Shown: positions 11,687-24,350, counted from the stretch's first letter. The stretch: 64,000 bases of DNA from Gracilaria gracilis (GCA_030374805.1 JARGSG010000223.1:856369-920368); one strand, 5' to 3'. Notes: generated by a model from the sequence alone, not told the origin. Numbers and translations: made by a program.

Positions 11687-13567
11687 TGTGGACGTCATTT
11701 TTGTGGCCACGTTGACTAAACGACGCGAATGGTGAAAACCCAGAACAAGACTAGAATGCCAGGGGGTAAAAGCCTATGAAGGCGATGAGTAACAGCGTAA
11801 GCCGCTGAATAGCCCAAACTATGAGTATTGAGATGGCACACGGTGGTGCTAGTGATACTTCTAACGAACAAAGCGAACTAATCGCGCCCTGTCGGTGAAT
11901 AGCTACGAACGGCTGAAGTCTCCAACAAACTTCAGAAGGACATTCGAACGATACGGTAAAAGCTCTACGTCAAACTCCAGGCGCGAACTTAGTAGGCTTA
12001 CAATTAATCTTGAGACCAATTATAGACGAACGCAGGGGGGAGCCAGTTCCCAGACGTAAGTGACAAGTGAAGAACGTGAAAGGGAAAGGCCGGACCACTC
12101 AGCGGCCAAGGAGAATGAAAGAAAAGAAAGGGGGAAACAAATCAATGGAACGAGGGAAACAAGCAATGATTGCGTTTCTGGAAGAACGGGGGGGGGTTTG
12201 TTGAGCCTGTGTTGGTGGTGGTGGTGGTGGTGGTGGTCGAAGATGAGTATCCGAAGTTGGGCAAGGCTTATGTAGACGATGGAGACCTTCAAATCCAGCT
12301 GAATATCGACGGTACAATTTTGTGTAAACCATGAGTAACAAGATGTAACCCAGATGCAGTTTTCATGCATGACTGTGTAACCGGTATAGCCTTACTAGTT
12401 GTTCGCAGCCACATAATAGTTTCTTCGGGTAACAGACAACTTGTCGCAAAGATAATGCTTTGTTGGCACAATTTCCAAGTCCGCGAGAATCCATAATCAC
12501 TTCAATCTGAGACCCGATTCCGGAAGATCATCCGTTACGTACACGATACAGCAAGTTTCAAAGAAATCTATCGAGCAGTTTTCGCTGCCGAAAATAGCAT
12601 TAGTGGGTGGGAGAATTTGAAGGGGTTATATCCATGAACATCGCCATTTCACCTCTTCTCCGTGTATTTCCTTGTTGTCCGGGTTCATTTCACATCACAC
12701 GACTGATTACACGAACTTTGCACTGATAGTGCACGATTTGTACATGAAGTGTACACGTAAGAACATTCCCTCCGTCCTTAGATATATCCTTGAAGTAGAG
12801 TTAGTTGGTGGTTAGGTCATTCTCAGGAGGCGTCTAGGTGATATTCGTAGTGTGGGGAGGGTGCCGGGGCTTCCTTTTGCATTGAGTGCATGCTGCGTTG
12901 GAAGTCCACGGATGTACTTCGTGTTGGCGTTCACACGGTAACGCTTCGGTTGCACGTGTATTTCAGGGGTAGCGGGGAGAAATGGTATGCGGTCAACGTC
13001 TTCTTTGCCAACACCATGGCCCGTTTCCATCCTGGTGCTCCGCGTCCCGTCGTCATTCCGCCTGACAGCCCTTATGGACTGCCATTGCCGTTACTGCCGC
13101 CGCCGCCCCCGTCGCCGCCTCCGCTACTGTCGCCGGCGCTCGCAAACTCCCCGCACTTTTCGCTGCCGCCGGTACCCCAAGCCGCCTCATCGTCTGGTGG
13201 GGACTCCGTTCGCTTCGTGCGGTATGTCCCTACCGTGCACAGGCCGAGGGGTAGAATTCCGACGCCTCGAGATGTGGCCAGGCAGATTAGTCGCCGTCGT
13301 CGCCTATGTGGTGGGAGTGCCGCTGGGCGCCCTTCCAGCTCCTACCTTCGGGGATGGCATGACGCCATCCGCCTAGTCGAAGAGGAGCTGCCTCGCGGGG
13401 CTGTGGCCATCCTGGTCCGACTGCTCTACTAGTTGCGGGAAGTGCACGAGCGATATGGGATATAGAATAAAAAAATATAATGCATATTTGCTACTGTATG
13501 CAATAATAAATATACTTTGCTTTCTGCTTATCGCTCTTCCTCCTCGCCCTTCTTCCTCACTTTCACA
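11687..13567 (-). mobile_element. Solo gypsy LTR, inverse orientation, 5-bp TSD
   Basis: Reverse-complement copy of the 6250-8161 LTR, running on this strand from TGTGGACGTCA to CCTCACTTTCACA. It is flanked by the perfect direct repeat AATTA at 11682-11686 and 13568-13572, the 5-bp TSD expected for gypsy integration. No internal element sequence is present, so it is a solo LTR left by LTR-LTR recombination. Open frames inside it (for example 12890-13432) mirror those in the other LTR and are not genes. Confidence 0.95.
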
Positions 13568-13572
13568 AATTA

Positions 13573-15094
13573 TATGTGCACATCACATAGTTCGAAATTG
13601 GCTCCAAACAAAGTTAGTTTGCAAATGGTGTTTGTCAAATCAAGGCTCCAATACTCATACCCATGTTTCCATCAGTTGATTTGATTGAAAATGTTGAGGA
13701 GGATTTCAGAACTTTTATGGGTTCCTTGACCTGACCGTTTCGATTCTTTGTCAAGATCACCTAGCGGGTTCTCAGGTCTAAAATGCAAGCATTGCAGACT
13801 TTCCTGTGGCCCCATGCAGGGCGAAGACATTCCACAGGCTAGAACGTCAAAACAAAGAACTCTCGTCTTTACTGCACCCAAAACTGTGCTCATTCGATCA
13901 AGTCCAGGAAAAAAGGAGCATGTTTTCATGAATAGACGGAAGGAAAGTTACAAACAGTGCGCAAGAAGCGCCATAACTGTAAACAAGAAGCTTAGGCAGC
14001 CCGGAAGCTGCAGCGCAGCAAGGCGTACGGTCATGAGAACCGTAGCGGTTTTGATGAGTGTGTACGAGCTGTGAGAGAGCACAAGTTGCGCGCGAACAGC
14101 TGTAAGGTGTGTTTGTGGGACGCGTAAACGCGCCACAATTTGCATCATATATGCACTACAGCACGCGCAAGCTTGCGCCGTAAACAGATCAAATCAACAA
14201 TCATGCAGTACCAGCTTATCGTTTGGCGTCAAATAATGCTTAATTCAGAGCACCATCCTGACGGGTCACGTTCCGCCACGCGTAGTTGAAAACTTTCCTG
14301 GCCTCTTCTACACGATGATAGCGGGGCGATCTTTCGCCTCTTTCACTGCGTGAGTGCGAAAAGAAACGAACTCAGGGTAGCAAAAATCATGAGATCGAAC
14401 ATATCACACCGGAAGCGAGTTGCAGTGGATGCGTATATGCATCCATTAACGACGCTTTCGTGCACCTAAGTGAGGGTTGCGCAGTCATATGGACGTAAGT
14501 GCTGCACCGATTGCTGCTCGTACTTTAGCGAGTAAGCTGGTGGGGCCTTCTATAAATATTTCCAGGAGCTTTCAAGGGGGAGTTCTTCCCAAGCATCGCA
14601 ATCCAATACTTTCAAAACCCCTAAGACGTGCAGTGCGTTTTGCTTTCTGGAGACTATCAATTTCATATTCACACTCTGCTATTGGAGGCATTCAAAGCCT
14701 GTGACCTGCACCAAAACGGCTATAATATCCACCCACACTTCCCGTTTCAAGCAAGCTCCATTGGTTCTTAATCAACATCGCCCACTTGTATTGATCGCAT
14801 TCCACCTTAGTCCAGCACCACCTGCAGGAAGAAACAATCGTAACGAATTAAGCTAATTAACCGCAATTATAGTGGGCAACGCTAATTAACGAAGGTCTTT
14901 CGGGGTCAAGGCAACAAATAATAACTTAGGGCACGTTATCAATGGTACCACACTAATAAGGTACCAACAGAATTAACGTGACCCATAATATTTATTTCCT
15001 ACCTAATTAATGTGGGTAAAGCCTACTGCTGTGTACTTATGGACCCGTCAACACTCTTTCCCTCAAAATTATTGCGATGCTTTTCAATCACCTC
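13573..15094. other. Intergenic, nothing recognised
   Basis: No supportable gene. The part around 14820-15010 is very AT-rich, with repeated TTAA-like blocks (CTAATTAACC, CTAATTAACG, CCTAATTAATG), but I see no element boundary. Confidence 0.5.
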
Positions 15095-16151
15095 CTAGAG
15101 TTTGGAAAAGAGCTGCCTCTGCTCCCGAAGACCATTAACGTCCAGTCTCATTCTCGTTCTTATCATAGCTTTGCGAGAATATGTAAGACCGTCAAAATCT
15201 TTCTGTCGGTTGACGTTCTGTAACGCAAGCGCATTTAATCGAAGTATAAAACTCTCCTCAGGGTTTATCACCTTTCTCGAACTTGACCATGCACCTTTCT
15301 TGATCTTCTCTATTTTGTAGTGCTCCCAGCGCGCATTCCAAGGGTTTTTTTTCTTTTGAATGATGAAGGAATCCGCCGGTTGCACTACATCTGTTGCATT
15401 TGGTGAAAAGTACCTAACTTCCGTTTTTATCTCCGCCGCAGCTTCAAGAAATTGCGGTGTAAAATTATGCCCGCAGCAACCATCGATATATACATAATAC
15501 TTTTCCCGTTGTTTGGCAGTTTATCCATAACCTTCCTCCCACGAAGCCCAACATTACCGTAGTATCCATTCAAACTTTTGGACCAGTTTTTGTATGACAC
15601 GTTTAGTATTACACCTGGAACGCCACGGATTGGATTTGATCGGTTCTGATTCTGAAAGATCATGAAAACTAGTTCAATCTAAGGTTGAACACCACCAGTA
15701 ATACGTACAACCATTTTCATGGCCTCCACTCCCGAGACAACATCAAAGTACTTGAACTCTCTTTGGCCACAAAATCAGAAGGTTATTCCATTGTCCAAAT
15801 TGATTTGAAAGTGAGTTTTCTCGTTATTTTGGACATCTTTTTCACTCAAATCACGTGCTCGATAATCCCTTGCTATCTGGCCAAGATGTTATGCAATTTT
15901 TCTATCAATATACTCCTTCTTCTCTGGAGACAAGAGATACTTTCCTGTATGGGCACCGCTCAAAATTCGATGGATGTCAATAAAGGCTTGGATACAGCGC
16001 CGCGTAATGAGAAAGTTTATGGACTTTCCAGTGGTGCCATTAACTGTGTGTTTATGGTATGTTTGTTTTGCTTGATTCATGGTTCAAATCTAACGCCAGT
16101 GTCTGCAACGTTTTTCAGTTGAACTTGACACCTAATTTGTGCAAGCCATCA
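15095..16151 (-). pseudogene. pogo-type DDE_1 transposase, C-terminal part of split gene
   Basis: Minus-strand translation in order: GLHKLGVKFN at the insertion point; a helical region; SPEKKEYIDRKIA; NNEKTHFQINLDNG, where the first catalytic Asp of the usual N-x-DET-type motif appears to be Asn; VVSGVEAMKMVVRITGG; a segment with RGVPGVILNVSYKNW; YIDGCCGHN with the second Asp (about 15455-15490); FSPNATDVVQPADSFIIQK; and a C-terminal block with SRKAMIRTRMRLDVNGLRE. It carries in-frame stops (for example near 15682 and in the first catalytic block) and a frameshift near 15495. This matches the large pogo/DDE_1 transposases widespread in algae and oomycetes. Its N-terminal half is at 28163-28686, on the far side of the 12-kb transposon. 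Confidence 0.85.
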
Positions 16152-16177
16152 CGTCGGTGTTATCGGAATGCTAGTTT
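16152..16177 (+). repeat. Left terminal inverted repeat of 12-kb transposon
   Basis: CGTCGGTGTTATCGGAATGC followed by TAGTTT. It matches the reverse complement of 28137-28162 except for one base (A against C at position 11). Sequence similarity stops right after it. Confidence 0.93.
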
Positions 16178-16349
16178 GGCGGTCAAAAATGACTGAAATA
16201 AAACGAAGGATAAACCGGTGAATTTATCCAAATTTGGAAGTGCAAATTTCCGAAACTATTTCCACCTTTCCACTTGTGCTAGTTTTTTTCGAAAGAATTA
16301 TTCCAAATTGTTTCCATCTCTGCTAGTTTTGATGGAAGGGAAACTAGCA
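16169..16349. promoter_or_regulatory. Left subterminal TGCTAGTTT repeats
   Basis: The 9-mer TGCTAGTTT occurs at 16169-16177, 16277-16285 and 16321-16329, and inverted (AAACTAGCA) at 16341-16349. The same motif recurs at the other end of the element. Clustered short repeats near both ends are how CACTA-type transposases recognise their elements, so these are candidate transposase-binding sites (inference). The rest of 16350-16697 shows no gene. Confidence 0.6.
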
Positions 16350-16697
16350 TACTTCTTTCGTTTATCGTAGTTTTGCAGCACAATGTAAGTGTGTTAGTGT
16401 CACCTACGTTCATGTATACGGGGGCGAATAGCGAGATAGACACTTAGATAGAAACTTAAATAGCTGTTTATCGAATAGGAATAGGAGTATACAAATAGAT
16501 CGAATACGTTTTCAGTGTGGGGAGATTGGTTCACTAGTCACCACCTTTCACATCAGGCATTCGTATACTAAATATATAAAACGCCTTCGAATCACGTGCA
16601 ATCATCCCCATCACTCTGTCCCACCTTCCGTGCGACATATTATGCTCCCTGCTACGTACCCCCGATCTTCTCCAACACCCCTCCAACCTTCCCCGCC

Positions 16698-19600
16698 ATG
16701 CCCAACTGCTGCTTTTAAGGCTGCTCCTTCTTCGCCCGCACCATTCCCGCCATCCCAAGGCACCAGAGGAGATGCCCCAATCGCCTCAACCCAAACAAGC
16801 GTTTCCTCTCCCCAGGCTGAGGCCTCCCCCACTTCCCCCCACGCATCAAGCGTCACAAGTCTACCCCCCACCTCCATACACCTACCCCTCTCACAAACCG
16901 CCCTTCCGACAACGTCCCCATCGCAGATGACGACTCCTACCACCACCAGCAACTCTCCCTCTCCCTCCACACCCAGGACGCCTACCACATCGCCACCACC
17001 CCCGTCTGCTCCATCTCTCCCTCCCCTACTCCCCTTCCTCCCCCTTACTTCCCCCTCCTCAAAAACCCCCACCTCGAACGCATGGTCCTCTACATCTCTT
17101 CCATCGCCTCTTCCCTCGGCCTCAGAAAGGCTGACAAACCCATCTTCCTCATCCACGACCCCGCCTTCTCCAAATCCGCCTTCCACAACGCCGTCTTCTC
17201 CGCCACCCAGTGCCTCGAGCTGCAGAAAAACCTCTTCCAGCACCGTGTCAGCAACCTTGGCTTCGCTCCCACCACCCTCTCCGACGCACAGCAGCTCTTC
17301 TACACCACCATCTTCCGAAAGGACCCCATCCAGGTCCTCAAACAACAACTCGCCCTCGCACACTTCGACAACACCTTCTTCCACCCCGTCTCCCACACAA
17401 ATCCTTCCGGCTTTCCTGCTATCGCCCACCTAATGGCCTACAATCTCGGAAAAGAAGCAGTCCCCGCCCTCAAAGCCGCAAATTATGCACTCCTTCAACG
17501 ACTTCTGCATCTGGCATACCCCCGACACCACCAATATCGACTCTTTCATCGGCTTTGTCCAAATCTACTCCGACAAGTCCTCCACCTCCCTCAAATCCTC
17601 TTTCATCACCTCCTACCCCCTTCACATCACCCTTCTCAACTTCTCCGATACTTTCCGTCGCAAGTGCATCACCGAACACCTCACACTTCTCGGATACTTT
17701 CTAACATTCTTCTTCCCAACCAACCCCTCCCAAGACCACGACTGCATCTCTCAAACGTCCTCTCACATCCCTCGCCACACCAAAATAAAACTCATTCAGC
17801 TCGCCATCTCCAACCTCCTCGGCCCCCTCTTCTCCTCCGGCGTCAACGGCTTCCCCTTCCATGACGCCCATGGCGTTCTCCGCCACTGTCACCCAATCAT
17901 CGCCAGCTACTGCGCCGATATCTCCGAAGCAAAAAACATCCTCGCCATCTCCCACGGAACCCGCCCCCAACCCCCTTGTCATCGATGCACAGTCTCCCGC
18001 ACAGACGTCCACCTACACATTCGATCCCCAACCCTCCGAACTCAGCACCAGACCCTCGCCGCACGCAAATCACACTCCACTCTCCTCCAACAATCAAAAG
18101 ACGCTCTCCTTGCTCGTAAGCCCAGAATCTTCCGCAACATAAAGGAAAAAGCCGTTGAAGCCCTCCACTCCCTCTCCCTCGCAAAGTACTTTTCCCTCTT
18201 CCAATCATTCCCTCTTCTCAACATCACTCCACTCCTCTCCCCTTACAACATCTTCCCCTTCGAACCACTCCACAACTTCCACCTCGGCGTCTCCAAGCTC
18301 ATCAAGCTCGCAACCATCGAGATACTCCGCTCAGAAGCACTCTTCACCACCCCCCGTTCGTCCAAGTTCCATCGCCCCTTCAACTCCGTCCGCAATTCCA
18401 TCCCCGAACATTCAAACACCATCATCTCCGCCATCTAAAAGCACTCCCCCGCAAACGGACTCCACAGCGACTTCTCCACTTCCGACAACGGTCAAACTCT
18501 CAACGGTTTCTTCACTACCGACGGCTTGCGTGTTATGCTCGAAGCAAAAGAATACCACGCACTCGACATGGTCTTCCCCTTCATCGGCGCCTTCTTCGAC
18601 CGATACTGTGACGAAGTCGATTCAGCTCACATCACTTCCGTCTTCTCCAAGTACTCAGACCTCCTCCTCGACTCCATGCCATACAACACCTTCACCGAAT
18701 GGACCGATGCCCGCCTCACCGACCTCCACAACCAAATCCGCTCCTTCAAGCGCACAGCCGTACTCGTCCTCGGCCATCACCACACCTTCAGCCTCGGAAC
18801 CCTCAAGGTCCACCTCCTCGACCACATTGTTGAGGACATTCGGCGCTTCGGAGGCCTTCACTTCAATAATGCCGGCCTATTCAAGCACGCCCACATACTC
18901 TTCAAGTCCCAATACTCCAAAACCTCAGAGCGGAGTTCCGCCGCACATCAAGAAACCATTCGTGCCATCCACAGCTCCAACGCCATCAAGGAATGAAATC
19001 CCGTCTCCACAAACCCTTGCATCACCTTCTCCTCCCCTGGCCTCGCTCCCCCTCTCCAATCCCGGGAAACCGGTTTCGTCCGTGATGGCAAACACATATC
19101 CTTCGCTGACCTAATCTATGCCCACAAATTCATTTGCTCCAATCCCCACCTCCCTCACAAATCTCTTCAAGACCTCTTCCCCCCCGATACCCTATCCATT
19201 CTTGCACAATTCGGAAGAGACGCCCTCCCATCCTTCATCATCCTCTCTCTCGAAGTCCTACAACTCACTGACAACTCCCCCGCCCTCCGTCAGGCTCGAC
19301 TCACCATAGTCAACTCCGCTTACGTCGTCGGCGGTTACATCCCAACACTCGACAACTACATTGAAGATCGGAACGAGCTCGCGCCCCAAGATCCTCCAGT
19401 CCCTCTCATCCAACGAATTTTTGCCAGCCCCTCCTTCGGTCCATCCAACTCCCCAAAGTTCTCCCACATTCTAGTCGGCGGCTCCACCTGCCCCCCTCCA
19501 CATCCATCGTCTGGGTTTGCAAACCCATCTCCCTTCTTCGTTTCGCCCTTCCTTTTTCAACTTCTGCTCCCAAGGGGTTCGCCTTCGTCCAGTTCATGGA

Positions 19601-19868
19601 ACTCGTCCCACCCGGCGACGACGTCGATCTCACCCTCAACTGCGTTTGCCTCCGATGGGCAACAGATGACGAACATAACCACACCATCCACCCAGTTCCC
19701 ATCTCTACCCACTCCACTTCCGATAACGTTTCCCCTTGGTATGGACTCATCCCATCTTCCTCCATCCTCGGCTCCGTTCATGTTCTCCGCCAGAACTACC
19801 TCGCTCTTCCCTTCACTTCTCGTCTACACTGGCGCTTTCACCGATTCTATCTCAATCGGTTCTATTGA
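16698..19868 (+). pseudogene. Plavaka-like transposase, broken
   Basis: Reading from ATG 16698, the N-terminus has a C2HC zinc-finger-like pattern (CCF-stop-GCSFFARTIPAI, then RHQRRC), as in Plavaka transposases. A conserved block follows at 17082-17490 (ERMVLYISSIASSLGL, DPIQVLKQQLALAHF). After a frame change near 17487 come WHTPDTTNIDSFIGFVQIYS, HGVLRHCHPIIASYCADI, a C-x2-C pair in PPCHRCTV, FEPLHNFHLGVSKLIKL, and LKVHLLDHIVEDIRRFGG. These match Plavaka blocks such as R-x-C-x-P-I-x-x-x-x-A-D and LH-x-x-x-x-GV. The C-terminal part (19081-19868) includes DGKHISFADLIYAHKF and, after a second frame change near 19490, FVQFMELVPPGDDV. In-frame stops: TAA 16716, TGA 16818, TAA 18436, TGA 18994. 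Each would be CAA or CGA with one C-to-T change. About 1,050 residues in all. It is clearly non-functional as read. Confidence 0.78.
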
Positions 19869-20060
19869 GAGCCCACCGCCAAGCCTTATTTCCCATCCAA
19901 CACGTAGTCTCTATTCTCTGTTAGCTTCAGCTTCAGAACAATTTCAACCCGCTTCCTCTTAATTGGAAGGAGTGAAGATACGCATGAAATGAGAAAGAAG
20001 AAGCGTCTCTTCCCACACATACCTCCGCCCCTTCCCCCCCCACTGCACCTCACCCTACCC

Positions 20061-22745
20061 TTAGTAGCCCGCCTCTTCCCTACCATCAACCCCTGTTCTT
20101 TCCCAGCGTTCCGCCCAGTGTACCACCAACCGCCCGAAACTCGAGTCCTCCGGTCGACAGGCCGCTATGTAACAATCAAGAACTGCACCTAGTCTCCGTG
20201 TTAGTTTTGCCATAGAATAGTTCCCTCTCACAGCTAGGTATATCTTTTCCTTCGGTGGTACCCACAGCCCAACTGTGGCAGTTCTTCCAGAATTTCCTGA
20301 CACACACCTCGGATCTCCATCCACGAACCCATCGTTCTCAAACTCCTCGGCATGCTCCTCCTGTAGCGATTGCCAGGCTACCCCCAATATTCCTTCAACA
20401 GCCCCAGGTAGATAATTCTCATACAAAGTAGAGAACATAAGCTGTCTTTGCCCTCCGCGTCCCACAACCTCGTTCATAGTTTTCACCACACAGGCAATCC
20501 AGGCTTCAAGTCTCGCAAGGTGCATCACGGTCCCATCCACGTACTGCCGCTCACCGTTAGTTTGCCTCTTCACTGCGTATCCCATATTATCCTCCAACAC
20601 TGCCACCTCCATCCTATTCTTGAAGTACATATCTTCATCATCAACCTCCCATGGTGGCCCAACCGCACGAGACCCGGAATACGCAAGGTCTTCGAACTGG
20701 CTCGTTCTCCACGCACACAACTCATTCCCCCGACCTCCTCCCTTCCCACCAGCTTCTTTCGCGCCTCCGCAATTTGCTGCTTTAACTCTTCCCTTAGCTC
20801 AGTCCCCGCAGTAGGTTTCGCACGCTTCGCAATCAAATCATATCTAAGGATGGAGAATAACTTGTCGCGAGCCGCCCGCTTCCGCACCTCAATCACATCG
20901 CTTAATGTCTGCTTCATCCGCTGCCTCAGACACTTGTCCACACTCTCATTATCTACCTACTCCTGTTTCCTTCCCGCTTCTCGTATCGCCTCCCAAGTAT
21001 CTCTTGTTATTTCCGTCTCCACCACATACTTCAACAGCACGTCACTTCCTCCCTCCGTTGATGGCGTATACGCCCTCATCTCATATGCCACTTGATACGG
21101 ACACCGAGGTACCATCTCCTTCTCCCCAACCACAAATATGCTGCCATCCCTACTTTCTCCCACCGTCTCACTCCTGTTTTCCCAGCACCTACCAACGTTC
21201 TCCGTGTCAAAACAGAATTCTGACGCCTCCAACTTTGCATAGGGGAGAATCTTATCATATATAGCCCTTTCAAATCCGAAAAAGCATTCTGGCACCTCTA
21301 TATCATGTCTTCGACGCCCTTTCACTTTCTTCCCACACCCCCTTCGCTTCCTACCTTTCACAGCCTCCCTTAAACTTTCAATCAACACATTTTGCTGCTT
21401 CAGCTCCTCCCTCACCCGTTCCAATTTTCTCTGCGTGAGCTTCAAATTCATTATCATGGTAAAGTGATCCTCCTTCATATTTCCCAGCTTCCCTTTCAAT
21501 AAATTCACCCTCTCAACCAGTGCTGACCTTGGCAACACGCATAAGTTCTCTTCATCTTCTTCTGCTGTTCCTGTAGTTCCCATTTCGCTTGCTACGTTCT
21601 TCTCTCTACGATCTCCGAAATCGTCGACTCCTGCTTCATGCACATTGTCTTCAATCAGAACGGCGTTATGCCTCACACGTATTCCTTCAGGCGTTCGTAC
21701 CGCGGTTTCCACCAAGTTCCTTCCAGTTCTATGCCTATTTCCGACAACGACATCTTCTCCTTCGAATACCCTCCCATCCACTGGTATATTGTCTCTCACA
21801 TTCTCAATCACTGATCTACCACTGCTACGTCCTACAACTCTCCCGAACAAATTGTCTCGGAGCCATTTCATCCTCTCCACATTGGCGTGGCTCCGCATTC
21901 CATCGCCCACACGCCCAATTCTCCTCCCACTGTCCTCTGCGTGTCAAAGCTCCCTCATATGCCTCATACACCCCACTTCCTCTTTCTCCCGCATCGCAGT
22001 ATGTCGCGGTCCACCAGTTCTTTCTCTGCTCACCATTAGATTCCTCCCAACATCAACCACAACCTTCATGCCCTCGTTCCTCGTCTCCTGAACGCCTCCT
22101 CCCACTTCTCTTTCGCGACCCCTCCCCTCCCGAACGCCAACCCCAGCCACTCTCTCTCCCTCCTTTCCTCCAATACCACGGCTAACTATCCCACTAGTAC
22201 TTCTTGCTATAGTCTTTCCCTCCCACCACTGCGACACTCCCTCCCCTTCTCTACGACTTCTCCACACTCGCCATCTTCTACACCTTGCGTGGAGTCATCG
22301 CCCCTTCGCCGCCCACCTCTATCCCTACTGCCCCGCGCATCATCCCTCTGCCTTCCTCCTATCCCTCTCCTGATTTCCCCTCCTCCATTTCCCATGTCAT
22401 GTAGAAGCGGTGTAGCTTGTGTTACCAAAGCACTTACCGTTCGCTCGGTTCGCTCCGTTTGCTCGGTGCGCTCGGTTCGCTCGGCTCGCTCCAAAGGTCG
22501 GCCTCGATCACGCCTTCCCGTGTTCTTCCTACCTTTCCCACGTAATCCGCTCCGAGGGGCGCGCGAACTACGCCCAATACCACCCTCTCCATTTTCCACA
22601 TCGCCGCTTCGAGGAGCACGCGTAGTACTACCCAAGCCATCCTCGCGACCCGACCTACCACCTCTGCAGGCGTTCGCCCTTTTGACGCGCGCCCGCTTAC
22701 ATCCTTCGCATTCGCATTCGCACTTCTCGTTTTACGTTTCCCCAT
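20061..22745 (-). pseudogene. Unrecognised cargo gene, coiled-coil and basic regions
   Basis: Probable start ATG at 22745 (MGKRKTRSANANAKD), giving a basic low-complexity N-terminus with repeats of RAPRSG and of ERT. The main body reads from about 21910: a predicted coiled coil (KLGNMKEDHFTMIMNLKLTQ onward, about 21380-21500), a basic cluster (KGRKRRGCGKKVKGRRR) and FFGFERAIYDKILPYAKLE. A stop at about 20955 is followed in the same frame by KCLRQRMKQTLSDVIEVRK. After a frame change near 20725, an acidic C-terminal part follows (WEVDDEDMYFKNRMEVAVLE, ending at 20061). I do not recognise the family. The basic and coiled-coil make-up would suit a DNA-binding accessory protein of the transposon, but that is a guess. 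The N-terminal joins are uncertain. Confidence 0.5.
22430..22500 (-). repeat. 9-bp tandem repeat coding for ERT
   Basis: About six copies of a unit close to GAGCGAACC on the minus strand (CGCTCGGTT on the plus strand), reading as (ERT)n. It lies inside the N-terminal part of the cargo gene ending at 20061. Confidence 0.75.
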
Positions 22746-23234
22746 ATGGAATCGGACGACGACGATGCGTAGGGCGGTGCGCTCTAGATGTTGTCGCCGC
22801 TCGCCGCAAGACGTGTTCGCCGCTCGATGTGATCGCAGGTCCCCCGTGAAATGCACACCTCTACTCGACGTGTGGTAGAAATATCGCACCATTTTAATAC
22901 TTTTCGGAATCACTTTCCGAAAATTGGCACGGAAATTTCCCTTCCTGTACGAAACCTCACTGCCAAAAACTGTTACACTTTCACATGATATCACATGTAC
23001 TCCGTACCTTCTATTCTATGTACTTGAACGTCAACCCACTCCCCCGAATCCTATCCCCATTTTGTTCACGTCACTGGATGATAAAAGTGACGACACCCAC
23101 TCACTTGGGGGAGTTCTCATCCTCCCCTGTGGAACACGAGAGTTAGAGAGAAAGCGTAATAAAATATACACAATTCGATTTTCCACATACTACGGTACAT
23201 CTTTTGGTTCTATAAGTCATAAATCAATTGAGCT
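22746..23234. other. Non-coding spacer inside the 12-kb transposon
   Basis: Lies between the 5' end of one minus-strand cargo gene and the 3' end of the methyltransferase-SET frame. No coding evidence; it probably holds the promoter of the unknown gene. Confidence 0.4.
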
Positions 23235-24350
23235 CTAGTCGACTACTATAGGATTAGGAGACGTACCCCATGTGTACTTTATTCCATAATCTGCAAACAA
23301 CTCTTCTCCTACTTCTACAACCCGAAGTGCCCGGAAGGCAAGCATTTGGTACTCTCTTAATTGAAGTGGAGTTCGCCCGGTTCCTGGGGTTCGACTCACC
23401 GCCACATTGGCAGTCCGTCGCTGCTTCAAGCCATCTTCTACTGCATCCCTATCTTAATCCCTTTTCATATATTTTGGGTCGTTAATTGTTCCACCCATCT
23501 AAAATGGAGCGGGGACAATCCATACAGGGACTGTAGGTACTTCTCGTCTCCTTTCCGGGAGTTTCCGGAACACCTCGCCTCGCAGGCTAACCTCCATCGC
23601 ATAAGTTCGAAAACGTGCGGCGGTGGCTCCCAACAACCCTTCCCCGTACTTCTTGTATACCTCCTTCCTCTTCGTTAAGTCATGGTACACTAGAGTTCCG
23701 TAAAAGAAACATATCTCTTCGTTCTTCATGAAACGGCGCGTGATAAACACTCCCACTCATGCGTCATGGTGACGAATCGACGACTTCCCGATGCAACAAC
23801 CACACATAGTGGCCTCCAGTGCCAACATCGCGTTCCAATCCAGGAGACCCATCTTCCCTTGCAACGTTTTCGGCCACTAATGCAGCGCTTTGCGCCTGCA
23901 GATCATGGCCATGCCCTCCTCCTGCCACATCGATGCCAGGAAGTCTACAATATACGGTGGGAACTTCTGATACTGTGGGAAGCCGGATGGAGCCTTCCAT
24001 GATCGTGAAGGACGATCGTTCCACTTGGGAAATAAGTCCATCACGCGATTCACAGAGTTTCGGACCTCCTGCGTAATTTGAATGTCCGTCTCATTATCGC
24101 GCATGCACATCGCGAACTGAACAACTTCCGCGTGCCTAGCATGCGCAAAACAGTCAGGGCGTGGCTCACAACCAATAAACTTCCGATGACGTTGTAACTC
24201 CATGAATGCCATGGCAGTCGAAAAAGTTCCCTCCAAGAAGTCCACCACTGTATCACCTGGCTGCGAAAATCTGCTGATCAGCTCCTTCAACAACGCGCGA
24301 GGTTTTTGTTCCGACCTCACCTTTTGCAACATGTAGCCCCCACCCTCCAA
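23235..24350 (-). pseudogene. Fused DNA methyltransferase-SET frame, four stops
   Basis: A single minus-strand frame holds two modules. The first (24350-23880) has KPRALLKELISRF, PGDTVVDFLEGTFSTAMAF and HRKFIGCEPRPDCF, which is the AdoMet-binding half of a permuted N4-cytosine/N6-adenine DNA methyltransferase. The catalytic (D/N)PP(Y/W) motif, which should precede it, is not seen, so the N-terminus is missing or in another frame. The second (23756-23235) is a SET domain: GVFITRRFMKNEEICFFYGT, VWIVPAPF, INDPKYMK and the C-terminal GEELFADYG. SET domains methylate protein lysines. No frameshift occurs over the whole length, but there are stops at about 23877 (TAG), 23757 (TGA), 23499 (TAG) and 23460 (TAA), each one C-to-T step from Gln or Arg. 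The upstream end meets the start of the divergent gene at 24362. Confidence 0.62.

Noticed and set aside
12890-13432. 180-codon frame in the solo LTR
   Set aside because: Lies inside an LTR defined by TSDs; the matching part of the other LTR does not keep the same frame.
14820-15010. Repeated TTAATT-type blocks as a possible replication origin or element end
   Set aside because: Irregular spacing and simple AT-rich content; no flanking duplication.
16611-17429. 272-codon minus-strand frame, Gly/Glu/Val-rich
   Set aside because: It is the complement of the C-rich coding strand of the Plavaka-like transposase, where stop codons are rare on both strands; the plus-strand frame has the recognisable blocks.
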